From Paenibacillus bovis (lineage in GTDB: Bacteria > Bacillota > Bacilli > Bacillales > Bacillaceae_C), in assembly GCA_007679095.1 (NCBI GenBank), contig VEFU01000013.1, forward strand, positions 25,680 to 89,679: DNA of 64,000 nucleotides. Direction: 5' to 3'. A model generated the notes under the pieces. The model made no database searches. It saw only the letters and a program-made list of their open reading frames with translations, and had not been told where the DNA came from. Positions 50,824 through 60,632 of this stretch are shown in pieces; the first letter of the stretch is position 1; every line of letters starts with the position of its first letter. A program made the translations under genes and the position numbers.

Positions 50824-52671
50824 TTACGAATATTGAAGTTCTCTTTTTAATTCATCTACATATTCTTCTGTTCCAGATACGACTAATCGATCTTGCATAT
50901 GCAGTTCTGTATCACCATGCGGCACTAGTGAATCATTGCCACGGAAAATCCGAACAATAATTACATCGCCCATAAATGGAAATTCTCTGAGCTTCATATT
51001 ATCATAATTTCGATTTGTCATTTCAATCTCATATAGAGCGGTTTCCCTATTTGTCATGATATCTGCAATATGTGGTGATTCTATTAAGGCTTTCATAAGT
51101 ACCGTCGTTGACAGAATTGTTGAGAATACTTCCACTTCATTTTCTTCCAGTGTATCTTCTAAATCCGGACTTTCGATACGTGCAATAACTCTTTCAACAC
51201 CACGCTCTTTTGCACTTATTGCTAACAAGGAATTTAATTCCTCATCACCTGTCGATATGAATAAAATATCAGAATCAAATACTCCTGCAGTCTCTAGTTC
51301 TTTTTCTGAATAATCTTCTAGTTCCACAATATTAAACGCAGAATCTGTAACTTGGGAATCTGGTTTTTCTAGCTTTTTATGAAATACTGTTGTTTCAAAT
51401 AGATCTGTTGATAACTCTTTTGAAACCGGTAGTGTTAACTGATTAGCACCAATAAAGGCCGTTTTTTGTTTTCTCTCATAGCCATTTTCTTTTGGAAACC
51501 ACTTTCTAAAGAAAATTGGTGTGATAATACAAGAAATTACAGCAACTAAAATTAACATCCCGCTCATTTCCGGTGTAATAATCTCCATACCTTCTGCAAT
51601 CTTCGCTGCCGCGATTACAAGTGACAGTGTTGAGGTTAGTAAAAAGGCAGATGCCATTACAGTTTTCATATCATACCATTTTCTTAGTATCAAAACTGGT
51701 ATCACTTTTGATATGAGGAGAGCAATTAATAATAATGGAATAAAGAGCAACATCTTTTTATCACTCAAAAGTGACCATAAGTCTAGTTCGACACCAACCA
51801 TTACAAAGAAGATAGGTATCAAGAATCCATAACCAAATGAATCTAGCTGGTGTATCATTTCTTGTTTTGGATTTAAAAGAGATACAAGTGTTCCAGCTAA
51901 AAATGCTCCTAGTATATTTTCTGCACCGACAGTTTCAGATAATGCCACTAATACAATAATTAAAGTAAAGATAGCTCTAGTACCAATTTGCGTTGTACCA
52001 GTTGATAACTTCTCTACTAATGCGCGATTTTTAAAGCGTCTTCCAATGAAATAGATTAATATTCCAGCGCCAAATAAGATTAGTAACAACCACATATTAC
52101 CTTGGTCTTCACCAGAAATGGATACAAAGACTGCAAGAAGGATCATTGTTACTAAATCAGCGATAACAGCAATTAATAAGATGATTTGCCCTATCCCAGT
52201 TTTTGTTATATTTGCTTCCTTTAAAGTAGGAACTACAACACCAAGTGAGATCGTAGAAATAATTAATGTCATAAGGAATATATCATCGATTAATCCCATT
52301 GCAACAAATAGGTACGACAATCCAACTGAAGCAATAAATATTCCTAGAAAAATAATCATAGAAACACCTAGACGGTTGGGCTCTACTTTTCCATTTGGCA
52401 AAATTATTTTCTTTTTGGTTGTTTTAAAGGCTGAAAAATCAATTTCAACTCCACTTAAGAACATTAGAAAAATAAACCCTAATGTCGATAATGTTTCCAG
52501 CCATGATCCACCTTCAATTAAGTCAAAACCACTCTTACCTATAATTAAACCCATAATTATTTCTGCAATTACGACAGGTATAAAAGCTAATCGAAATCGA
52601 TGTAAAATAAATGGAGTTAAGAATGCCACAATCAACACAATAACAAGCGAGCTTAAAGATTCATGTTCCAT
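50824..52671 (-). CDS. CPA2-family monovalent cation/proton antiporter (YjbQ-like)
   Basis: 615 aa. The first about 380 residues form 12-13 helices of a Kef/Na-H exchanger (ENILGAFLAGTLVSLLNP is the ion-binding helix pair). Then come an RCK_N-like domain (DILFISTGDEELNSLLAISA) and RCK_C (FMGDVIIVRIFRGNDSLVPH). B. subtilis YjbQ has the same layout and place. It likely extrudes K+ or Na+ against protons, gated by a ligand. Confidence 0.9.
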   Translation of the reverse strand: MEHESLSSLVIVLIVAFLTPFILHRFRLAFIPVVIAEIIMGLIIGKSGFDLIEGGSWLETLSTLGFIFLMFLSGVEIDFSAFKTTKKKIILPNGKVEPNRLGVSMIIFLGIFIASVGLSYLFVAMGLIDDIFLMTLIISTISLGVVVPTLKEANITKTGIGQIILLIAVIADLVTMILLAVFVSISGEDQGNMWLLLILFGAGILIYFIGRRFKNRALVEKLSTGTTQIGTRAIFTLIIVLVALSETVGAENILGAFLAGTLVSLLNPKQEMIHQLDSFGYGFLIPIFFVMVGVELDLWSLLSDKKMLLFIPLLLIALLISKVIPVLILRKWYDMKTVMASAFLLTSTLSLVIAAAKIAEGMEIITPEMSGMLILVAVISCIITPIFFRKWFPKENGYERKQKTAFIGANQLTLPVSKELSTDLFETTVFHKKLEKPDSQVTDSAFNIVELEDYSEKELETAGVFDSDILFISTGDEELNSLLAISAKERGVERVIARIESPDLEDTLEENEVEVFSTILSTTVLMKALIESPHIADIMTNRETALYEIEMTNRNYDNMKLREFPFMGDVIIVRIFRGNDSLVPHGDTELHMQDRLVVSGTEEYVDELKRELQYS

Positions 52672-52692
52672 AAAAAAGTACCAACTTTCTTT

Positions 52693-54063
52693 TTAAACTA
52701 AATAACTCATAAACATGGTTGCTAAACCAAAATAAATCAAAATGGATGTAATATCATTCATCGTTGTAATAAAAGGTCCCGAGGCAACTGCCGGGTCAAT
52801 TTTCAACTTATGCATTACTAATGGGACAAGTGCTCCGGCCATCGTTGATACAAATAAAGAAGATAAAATAGACACGCCTACGAGAAAACCTAGAAACAAC
52901 TCTCCCTTCCAAACAAATACAACAAGAGTTACTACGATTCCGCAAATAGAACCAGTTATTAGTCCTGTGCCCGCTTCTCGAATGATTAGCTTAAACTTAT
53001 TTGCTTCTTCTAGTTCACCTGTCGCAATTCCACGTACTGCAACAGCTAATGCTTGTGTTCCAGTATTTCCTGCCATTCCTGCAATAAGCGGAATAAATAC
53101 AGCCAAGATTGATACTTGATCTAGAGTATCTTCAAAGCGACCAATTAAACTCGCAGTAAACATCCCTAGGAATAGTAAAATAATTAGCCAGGGTAGACGT
53201 TTTTTAGCAGCTGTAAATGGACTGCGATCAATTTTATCCATATCAGATACACCAGCAAGTTTCGAATAGTCATCTGATGCTTCCTCATCAATAACATCAA
53301 TGATGTCATCAACCGTAATAATACCCAGTAAATGGTTTTGGAAATCGACTACTGGTAAGGCTAATAAGTCATAATCTCGCATTTGTCTTGCTGCTTCTTC
53401 TTGGTCCGTTCCTACGGAAACAGAGATGATTCTGTCGTACATAATATTAGCGATCATTGTATCATCATCACTAATAATTAAATCCCTTAATGATAATACT
53501 CCAACAAGTTTACTATCTTCGTCAACAACATATACATAATAAATAGTTTCTGCTTTTGGAGCCAAGCTTTTTAATATTTGCATTGCAGAACGGACGGTTT
53601 GGTTTTGAGAAATTGCTATGTACTCCGTTGTCATGATACTTCCTGCTGTATATTCAGCATAGTGGAGTAAGCCTTTTATGTCTTGAGCAGCTGCTTTATC
53701 CATAATTGTTAGGTAACTTGCAGCTTGATCTTTATCTAGATTATTTAATACGTCAACCGCATTATCTGCATACATATTTGCTAACATATCAGCAGCATAT
53801 TTTGGTTCCATTTCTGCTAATATATCTTTATACTCATCATCATCTATTTCTAACATTTCAAAGAAATCTGCTAGCTCTTTAGGTGATAGATAATGGTAGA
53901 TTTTTAACCTAATTTCTGGCTCAACTCGAAAAAAGAATTGGGCTTGATCAAAATGATGTAGTTTCAGGAATTCTTCACGAAAAGTTTGGAGGTCATCTTC
54001 CGTTACAGCCTGAATTAATATTTGCTCATTTATTTGTTCATTTACTTCTTCATTTACTTGCAT
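52693..54063 (-). CDS. mgtE: Magnesium transporter MgtE
   Basis: 456 aa. N-terminal helical domain (LSPKELADFFEMLEIDDDEY), two CBS domains (LVGVLSLRDLIISDDDTMIA; LLGIITVDDIIDVIDEEASD), then five helices with PLIAGMAGNTGTQALAVAVR, the pore. Start at 54063 (GGAGAGGAGGG upstream). No M-box leader is seen in the short spacer, unlike many mgtE genes. Confidence 0.95.
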   Translation of the reverse strand: MQVNEEVNEQINEQILIQAVTEDDLQTFREEFLKLHHFDQAQFFFRVEPEIRLKIYHYLSPKELADFFEMLEIDDDEYKDILAEMEPKYAADMLANMYADNAVDVLNNLDKDQAASYLTIMDKAAAQDIKGLLHYAEYTAGSIMTTEYIAISQNQTVRSAMQILKSLAPKAETIYYVYVVDEDSKLVGVLSLRDLIISDDDTMIANIMYDRIISVSVGTDQEEAARQMRDYDLLALPVVDFQNHLLGIITVDDIIDVIDEEASDDYSKLAGVSDMDKIDRSPFTAAKKRLPWLIILLFLGMFTASLIGRFEDTLDQVSILAVFIPLIAGMAGNTGTQALAVAVRGIATGELEEANKFKLIIREAGTGLITGSICGIVVTLVVFVWKGELFLGFLVGVSILSSLFVSTMAGALVPLVMHKLKIDPAVASGPFITTMNDITSILIYFGLATMFMSYLV

Positions 54064-54264
54064 GATGAAGCCCTCCTCTCCATTGTCCACACTATCCTAA
54101 CAAATTAGAAAGCATTTGTCTTCCAAAAATAGAAACATTAACGAAATAATCATGTATCAAATCTTCTTTTTCCATACAAGCATTATAAATGAAAAGTTGT
54201 TATAGTTCCATTTGAAAAGGTTATCCTATAAAATGTACAAAGTTGATACTTTTTAGGTGATGAA

Positions 54265-55002
54265 ATGAAATTAGATATTATTGGGGATACTCATGGATGT
54301 TATGAAGAATTCAAACAATTAACTGAACAATTAAACTATGTTTGGACGGATGATATTCCAGTACATCCTGATGGTCGGAAACTTGCGTTTGTTGGAGATA
54401 TTACGGACCGTGGTCCACATTCTTTAAAAATGATTGAAATCGTTTGGAAGCTTTGGAAGAAACAGGATGCGTTCTATGTGCCGGGAAATCACTGTAATAA
54501 ACTTTACCGTTATTTCTTAGGCAGAAAAGTACAAATTACGCATGGTCTTGAAACTACTGTTGCTGAACTAAAAGCACTTTCCTTTAAAAAAGATAATCAT
54601 GTCAAAAAAATGTTCATGGAACTTTATGAATCGTCTCCACTTTACCACATTCTAGATGATGGTAAACTTGTGATTGCTCATGCTGGGATAAGAGAAGATT
54701 ATATCGGTAAGCAAAATAAAAGCGTTGAAAAGTTTGTATTATACGGAGATATTACTGGAGAATTTCATGACAATGGCATGCCTGTTAGAAGAGATTGGGC
54801 AAAACATTATAAAGGGAAAGCACTTATTGTTTATGGTCATACACCTGTTGATAAACCAAGGCGAGTAGGAAATACAATAAACATTGATACCGGTGCTGTC
54901 TTTGGTGGAAAATTAACCGCACTTCGCTATCCAGAAAATGAAACAATTTCAGTACCATCCAGCCTTCCATTTATACAAGAGAAGTTTAATAAAATTGATT
55001 AA
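54265..55002 (+). CDS. prpE: Bis(5'-nucleosyl)-tetraphosphatase PrpE
   Basis: 245 aa metallophosphatase. [26 protein letters not shown] and the GHTPV motif give the dimetal site. In Bacillus it hydrolyses Ap4A asymmetrically and acts on spore germination. AGGTGATGAA upstream. Confidence 0.92.
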   Translation: MKLDIIGDTHGCYEEFKQLTEQLNYVWTDDIPVHPDGRKLAFVGDITDRGPHSLKMIEIVWKLWKKQDAFYVPGNHCNKLYRYFLGRKVQITHGLETTVAELKALSFKKDNHVKKMFMELYESSPLYHILDDGKLVIAHAGIREDYIGKQNKSVEKFVLYGDITGEFHDNGMPVRRDWAKHYKGKALIVYGHTPVDKPRRVGNTINIDTGAVFGGKLTALRYPENETISVPSSLPFIQEKFNKID

Positions 55003-55036
55003 GCATTTGACAGCATAAGAAAACCTTCCAAAAAAA

Positions 55037-55972
55037 TCACAATGATTCTTTTTGGAAGGATTCTTTTAGTTGCAGTAATTGCTTCATATCATCAGGCAAT
55101 GGAGCAGTAAGTTGCAATAATTTTGATTGAAATGGATGGTGAAACTGAATCTCTGAACAATGAAGCGCCTGACGCTCCAACAACACTACATCGCCACCAT
55201 ATAAATCATCTCCAATTAATGGATGATTAATAAATGCCATATGGACTCTGATCTGATGGGTTCTACCAGTTTCTAATTTTAGTCTAACATGAGAAAAGGA
55301 AGGATACTCAACGAGCTTTTGAAAATGTGTCACTGCATATTGCCCATCCATTCTAACTTCCCTCTCGATAATACTATTTGGATTGCGACCAATTGCAGCG
55401 TGAATGGTCCCCATTTTTTCTAATCCAATGCCTCCGACAAATGCTTCATAATATCGCTTAATTTCGTGTCTTTGTTGCATGATACTCAAGAGATGATGCG
55501 CATGCCTATGTTTTGCAATTAATACAAGCCCTGATGTGTCACGATCCAGCCTTGTGACAATATGAATAGCTGCATGGATTCCCGTGCTCTCATAATAATG
55601 AACAAGTGCATTTGCTAAACTTGCAGTTGGATGCTCCCGCGAAGGAATTGTATTCATATATGGAGGCTTATTTACCACTAAAATGTCTCGATCCTCATAT
55701 AAAATTTCTAAAGGTATGTGCTCCCCTAGCATTTGTTGATTCTTATCCTCCATTGGAAAAACAACTTCCACTATATCTAACTGCTGCAATTTATATTTTA
55801 CTGTTTTTTCTACATTATTTACTTTAATGAATCCACCTGAAAATTTAATATCAGTTAACGCTCTACTAGATATGTTTTGTTCCTTCAAAAATGTTTTTAA
55901 CTCTTTACCAATATCATCATCGGTAATATGCCAGGTTAATGTAAATTGCTCCTGCAAGTTAATTAGTCCCAT
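55037..55972 (-). CDS. RluD-family pseudouridine synthase
   Basis: 311 aa. Small S4-like part ([20 protein letters not shown]) and the catalytic Asp in [40 protein letters not shown] is the second motif. Corresponds to B. subtilis YjbO; RNA target unknown. The start overlaps the NAD kinase stop by 14 bp. Confidence 0.92.
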   Translation of the reverse strand: MGLINLQEQFTLTWHITDDDIGKELKTFLKEQNISSRALTDIKFSGGFIKVNNVEKTVKYKLQQLDIVEVVFPMEDKNQQMLGEHIPLEILYEDRDILVVNKPPYMNTIPSREHPTASLANALVHYYESTGIHAAIHIVTRLDRDTSGLVLIAKHRHAHHLLSIMQQRHEIKRYYEAFVGGIGLEKMGTIHAAIGRNPNSIIEREVRMDGQYAVTHFQKLVEYPSFSHVRLKLETGRTHQIRVHMAFINHPLIGDDLYGGDVVLLERQALHCSEIQFHHPFQSKLLQLTAPLPDDMKQLLQLKESFQKESL

Positions 55973-56771
55973 CTGAAATAAATGAATCGTGTACCCTTTT
56001 CCAGAAAGGGAAAGGTCTAAATCTAGCAAAACGCACTTTTTCATCGGCCACACGAAACTGTATCGACTTCACATCTCGGTGCATAACAGTTAAATGATCA
56101 ATTGTTACATGAAAGTCAAAGTCCTTAACTGGCTTTAAAACAACTGTGTGATGATCTGGCAATATAAGTGGTGAACCTACTGTACGAAAGACACGATTGT
56201 TGATGGAAGCTATTTCAGTTAACTGAATTGCATGTAAAGATGGATGGATGATAGCTCCGCCTAACGCTTTATTATACGCAGTACTACCAGATGGAGTGGA
56301 GATACATAGTCCGTCACCACGGAAACGTTCAAAATGATCTCCCCTAATCTCAATGTCCATAACAAAAGTACCTACAAGACTTTTCACTGTAGATTCATTC
56401 AATGCAAGATATCTTGTTTCTTTACCTCCATGTCGATAACGAATAATTGTTTCCAATAACGGGTATTCAATCACTTGGTAATGTGTTTTCGCTATAGCGA
56501 TCACTAATTTTTCGATTTCACTTGGTACCCAATCAGCATAGAATCCTAAATGACCAGTATGCACTCCGACAAATGCAGTCTTATCTAATCTTGAACTATA
56601 ACGATGAAACGCGTATAGCAATGTTCCATCACCGCCAACCGATATAACAATATCTGGTTTCCCCTCATCATATATTAGTTCAAAGTCTTCTAAATACGTT
56701 CTCATTTTTTGCTTTAGTGCATTTGATTCTGGATTTCCTTTTGAAGTTATAGCAAATCTCAAAATACTCAT
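55959..56771 (-). CDS. nadF: NAD kinase
   Basis: 270 aa ATP-NAD kinase (ppnK). [11 protein letters not shown] is the phosphate-binding motif; [20 protein letters not shown] and [20 protein letters not shown] the NAD-site motifs. The start at 56771 overlaps nothing critical and has GAAAGG upstream; the frame open further up overlaps yjbM. Confidence 0.95.
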   Translation of the reverse strand: MSILRFAITSKGNPESNALKQKMRTYLEDFELIYDEGKPDIVISVGGDGTLLYAFHRYSSRLDKTAFVGVHTGHLGFYADWVPSEIEKLVIAIAKTHYQVIEYPLLETIIRYRHGGKETRYLALNESTVKSLVGTFVMDIEIRGDHFERFRGDGLCISTPSGSTAYNKALGGAIIHPSLHAIQLTEIASINNRVFRTVGSPLILPDHHTVVLKPVKDFDFHVTIDHLTVMHRDVKSIQFRVADEKVRFARFRPFPFWKRVHDSFISDGTN

Positions 56772-56790
56772 CCTTTCATAGGAAGTTGTA

Positions 56791-57429
56791 CTACTTATCG
56801 ATCTTTTTTCCCGTTTCCTTATTTTTTGTAAAATAAACTTGAGCTTCTTGAATCTCATCTTTTATTTTTGACATTTCTTCATCCAGACGAAATGCTGCCT
56901 CAGCAGCACCTTGAAGTCGTTTATTAATTTCTTCTGGAAACTGCCCCTTATATTTATAGTTTAAGGAGTGCTCAATGGTTGCCCAGAAGTTCATCGCTAA
57001 AGTTCGAATTTGTATTTCAGCTAATATTTTCTTCTCCCCTGTAATTGTTTGAACAGGATATTCAATAACAACGTGATAAGAGCGATAGCCACTTGGTTTT
57101 TTATGAGAAATATAATTTCTTTCTTCTACAATTCGAAAGTCGTTTCTATTTCGCAGTAATTTCACCACTGTTTCAATATTATCTACAAATTGACACATCA
57201 TGCGTAGCCCTGCAATATCTTGCATTTCTGTCGCTAATTTATCCAGTGGAATATTCTTAATCCTTGCTTTATCTAATATGCTAGCAACCGGCTTCACACG
57301 ACCCGTTACGAATTCAATTGGGGAGTGAGTATGTTCTTGTTCAAATTGACGTCTCATCCCCTTTAACTTTATTTTTAATTCTTCAATTGCTTGTTTATAT
57401 GGTGCTAAAAATTGGTCCCAATTGTTCAC
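56791..57429 (-). CDS. yjbM: Small alarmone synthetase (GTP pyrophosphokinase)
   Basis: 212 aa SAS1/RelQ type. RelA/SpoT synthetase core: [60 protein letters not shown]. Makes (p)ppGpp under cell-wall stress. 20 bp before nadF; one operon with nadF and the pseudouridine synthase. Confidence 0.95.
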   Translation of the reverse strand: MNNWDQFLAPYKQAIEELKIKLKGMRRQFEQEHTHSPIEFVTGRVKPVASILDKARIKNIPLDKLATEMQDIAGLRMMCQFVDNIETVVKLLRNRNDFRIVEERNYISHKKPSGYRSYHVVIEYPVQTITGEKKILAEIQIRTLAMNFWATIEHSLNYKYKGQFPEEINKRLQGAAEAAFRLDEEMSKIKDEIQEAQVYFTKNKETGKKIDK

Positions 57430-57591
57430 TTACATGTCACCTCTTCAAAGTTAAACACAATCTCAATCATTTATAATAGAATAATCGCCTCTTTATTTTA
57501 GCATAAACATTATATTTTCCTATTAAAAACAATTGAAACAAAGAGAATTTAAAAGGATAATACTGATAAGAACTTGTAAGGGGACATACGT

Positions 57592-58167
57592 ATGTCAAGA
57601 AACTTGGAAATTGAATTTAAAAATATTGTATCGAAATCGGAATTTGACTATCTGATCGAGTCATTTCAGATTTCAGAAAAGGATTTCTTCACTCAAATTA
57701 ATCATTACTTTGATACAAAACTACTTTCATTAAGGAATGTTGGTGCTGCTTTAAGAATTAGAGAACTCCCTAATAGAAGTGAGTTAACTTTAAAGATTCC
57801 TCAAGGTCAAGGTTTACTGGAGATAAATGATCATCTTACTGAACATCAAGTTAAGGAGATTATGACATATAGCCACTTCCCACCATGTGAAGTACTCAAT
57901 GAACTACGAAAAATGGAAATTGAGCAAGATGAAATTGAATGTGTTGGTTCATTGCGTACGGATCGTGCAGAAATTCCCTATAAAAACGGAACATTAGTTT
58001 TTGATCATAGCTATTATTTAGGGAAAGAAGATTTTGAGATAGAATATGAAGTAGCTAATTGGGATGAGGGAAATGATATTTTCAGACAGTTATTAATGGA
58101 GTATAATATTAAGGTGAGACCTACATTAAGTAAAATTGCCCGTCTTTATGAACAAAAAATGAGGTGA
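57592..58167 (+). CDS. yjbK: CYTH domain protein
   Basis: 191 aa. EIEFKN at the start is the E-x-E-x-K mark of CYTH triphosphatase/adenylyl cyclase folds. RIRELPNRSELTLKIPQGQ carries the Arg/Lys for polyphosphate. B. subtilis YjbK occupies the same position. Probably hydrolyses inorganic triphosphate. Confidence 0.92.
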   Translation: MSRNLEIEFKNIVSKSEFDYLIESFQISEKDFFTQINHYFDTKLLSLRNVGAALRIRELPNRSELTLKIPQGQGLLEINDHLTEHQVKEIMTYSHFPPCEVLNELRKMEIEQDEIECVGSLRTDRAEIPYKNGTLVFDHSYYLGKEDFEIEYEVANWDEGNDIFRQLLMEYNIKVRPTLSKIARLYEQKMR

Positions 58168-58173
58168 GACTCT

Positions 58174-58824
58174 ATGAATACATTAGGTCAAATAAAATCA
58201 TTAATGGAACTGCAATTACTACAGGGATTCTCCCGCTCTAATAACAAATCCACTAATAGCCAGGATTTTCAACAACTACTACAACAAACGATATTAGAAT
58301 CTACATCTAACTCTGCAAGAAACGGATCTATAAATCATCATGTATTAGGTACTGTTCAGTATCTGCAATATCAACCCTCATTTGCCAGAACAGAAATTGA
58401 TAATGCAATGGTTCAAGAAGCAACTACTAGTACATTTGAAGCATCTTCTAAAGAGATAGATGACATAGTGGAAGAAATAGCAAAAAAATATAACCTGCCC
58501 GTAAAATTAATTAAATCGGTTATTAAACATGAATCTAACTTTAATCCTACTGCAGTTAGTAGTGCAGGTGCTTCAGGACTTATGCAACTTATGCCTAAAA
58601 CAGCCCGTGGACTAGGAGTTACAGATATATTTGATCCTGTACAAAATATTAATGGTGGTAGTAAATATTTACGAAACATGCTTGATAAATATAATGGTGA
58701 TTTAACACTCGCGCTAGCTGCCTATAATGCTGGTCCTGGTAATGTTGATAAATATGGAGGTATCCCTCCTTTTAAAGAAACACAAAACTATGTAAAAAAA
58801 GTCTTAGGAACATTTTATAGCTAA
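58174..58824 (+). CDS. yjbJ: Lytic transglycosylase (SLT domain)
   Basis: 216 aa. No signal peptide is clear; the low-complexity N-terminal 95 residues are followed by the SLT core: IKHESNFNPTAVSSAGASGL (catalytic Glu), MQLMPKTARGLG, ALAAYNAGPGNVDKYGGIPP. Cleaves peptidoglycan. B. subtilis homologue YjbJ/CwlQ is bifunctional. Seven bases after yjbK. Confidence 0.9.
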   Translation: MNTLGQIKSLMELQLLQGFSRSNNKSTNSQDFQQLLQQTILESTSNSARNGSINHHVLGTVQYLQYQPSFARTEIDNAMVQEATTSTFEASSKEIDDIVEEIAKKYNLPVKLIKSVIKHESNFNPTAVSSAGASGLMQLMPKTARGLGVTDIFDPVQNINGGSKYLRNMLDKYNGDLTLALAAYNAGPGNVDKYGGIPPFKETQNYVKKVLGTFYS

Positions 58825-58861
58825 AACGACTAGACTTATATTTGTGCAAGTACATCTGCAA

Positions 58862-58918
58862 ACGGAAATACACTTCGCTCTTCTAAGCCCCTTGGAAAGC
58901 GAAGTGTATTTTCTCCGT
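58862..58918. repeat. Dispersed hairpin repeat between yjbJ and yjbH
   Basis: ACGGAAATACACTTCGCT paired with AGCGAAGTGTATT..CCGT. Related to 18249-18298. The surrounding 58,825-59,216 holds no gene; yjbI (truncated globin), present here in B. subtilis, is missing. Confidence 0.6.
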
Positions 58919-59216
58919 GGTAGGATTCAATTCCTATTAAATATCCCTTCAAAAATAAGCTGTATTTTGTATTCTTGAAAACCCCTCTTATAAGAACCAC
59001 ACTCGAAATTTCACAGCAGTGACGCTTTCCTACAAAATACCTGCAAATTTACATGAATAAGTTCAATTAAAAATCTTGTCCATATTTTCCCTAGCCTATT
59101 TCTTTCCTCTTCTTTTTTTGTGATTAGATTCACACAGTACTATTTATTTGAGTTATTAAAAAGTCGTTGCTACAATATACATACTAATTAACACAACGAA
59201 AAAAGGAGCGATTCAT

Positions 59217-60068
59217 ATGGTTTCGAATAGTAGCATGCCGTATGACTCGAATTTAACTAATAATAAGCCTTTGGAGATATATTTATTCATCGATCCATTT
59301 TGTTTAGATTGTTGGTCACTTGCTCCAATAATTAGTAAACTACAAATGGAATATGGCGATTACTTTACGTTAAAGTATGTATTATGCGGAAAATTGGATG
59401 TACTTAATAAAAAAATAAGTAACATTTCAGAAGATCAGTATAATAGCAACTGTCACTCTAGAGAAATTGATCATAGTTCTGATAAATGTGTTTTCTTACC
59501 TCATTTAGCTGCGATAAGTATTAAAGCTGCTGAATTACAAGGGAAAAGAGCTGGCATTCGTTTTATCCGGAGACTACAAGAATTACTTTTTGTTGAGAAT
59601 AAAGATATTACAGATATTAATGTGTTACAGCATTGCGCACAAAATATTGGGTTAGATCTAGATGAATTTATTCGTGATATTTATTCACCTAGTGCTGCAA
59701 AAGCTTTTCAATGTGATGTGCGAATCTCAGCTGAGATGGAAGTTAATGAAATGCCAGCGATGGTATTCTTTAACGAAAATATTGAGGACGAAGGCTTAAA
59801 AATCACAGGTCTCTATTCCTACGATATTTATGTTCAGGTTTTGACTGAACTGTTAGAATGTAAACCAAAACCAGCGGAAAAGCCACCATTGGAACTATTT
59901 TTATCGATAAACCCAATTATCGCTGTTCAAGACTTAGCTATGATCTATGATCAACCTGTCCACAAAATAGAAAGACAAATGAAGCAACTACAACTTCAAA
60001 GAAAAGCACAGAAATTACAAGCTAAAAATGGACCTGTTTGGAAATATACTTCTAAATGTTTATATTAA
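59217..60068 (+). CDS. spxH: ClpXP adaptor protein SpxH/YjbH
   Basis: 283 aa, DsbA-like fold. IDPFCLDCWSLAPII holds a C-x-x-C in the thioredoxin position. LGLDLDEFIRDIYSPSAAKA and the C-terminal FLSINPIIAVQDLAMIYDQP are YjbH-specific. It brings Spx to ClpXP. AAAAGGAGCG upstream. Confidence 0.93.
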   Translation: MVSNSSMPYDSNLTNNKPLEIYLFIDPFCLDCWSLAPIISKLQMEYGDYFTLKYVLCGKLDVLNKKISNISEDQYNSNCHSREIDHSSDKCVFLPHLAAISIKAAELQGKRAGIRFIRRLQELLFVENKDITDINVLQHCAQNIGLDLDEFIRDIYSPSAAKAFQCDVRISAEMEVNEMPAMVFFNENIEDEGLKITGLYSYDIYVQVLTELLECKPKPAEKPPLELFLSINPIIAVQDLAMIYDQPVHKIERQMKQLQLQRKAQKLQAKNGPVWKYTSKCLY

Positions 60069-60294
60069 ACAGAGTTTAGGACCATTTTGATAAGCATCCC
60101 AGACAATCTACAGTCTTAACAATATTTTTCCAATAAGATTATAGAAGGAAATTCAAGCCGAACTAACTTGAAAAAATTCAAGTAATAGTTTGGCTTTTTA
60201 CTTATTTTCATTATCCTCCCAGTTTTATTCGTCAGCATGTTTATAGTATATAGGGCATATATTAAAATAAAAACAACAGATGGGAGATTTATCC

Positions 60295-60471
60295 TTGCAT
60301 AAGTTCGTGCTTATTTCACTTATCATCCTTTCCGTCATTTGCTTCTTTATCAATATATTAGGGCTAATGAATATCATCCCTTTATTTATCACCTCCCCAC
60401 TACTATTTATCACACTACTTGGACTACTTCTTTTTCTTAACGATAGAAATAAATTTAGAGGCTTTCATTAA
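60295..60471 (+). CDS. Small two-helix membrane protein
   Basis: 58 aa from a TTG with GGGAGA 7 nt upstream: HKFVLISLIILSVICFFINI, LGLMNIIPLFITSPLLFITL, then a basic end. Unknown function; stands alone. Confidence 0.5.
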   Translation: MHKFVLISLIILSVICFFINILGLMNIIPLFITSPLLFITLLGLLLFLNDRNKFRGFH

Positions 60472-60582
60472 TAATGTACAAAGAGCTGTGTAACCAACAC
60501 ATTAACCACGTTTAGCCCAGTTGCAGCACGAGCACAAAAAAATCACATAAGAAATCAAGAGATTATGCGTATAAAAAGATAG

Positions 60583-60628
60583 GGACTGACGAAAAAGTCA
60601 ATTTTATGACTTTTTTCGTCAGTCCCAC
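60583..60628 (-). terminator. Bidirectional terminator after pepF
   Basis: Near-perfect inverted repeat, GGGACTGACGAAAAAGTCA / TGACTTTTTTCGTCAGTCCC. Confidence 0.9.
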
Positions 60629-60632
60629 TATT

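Noticed and set aside
54091..54264. M-box riboswitch before mgtE
   Set aside because: The spacer is too short and lacks the conserved M-box core.
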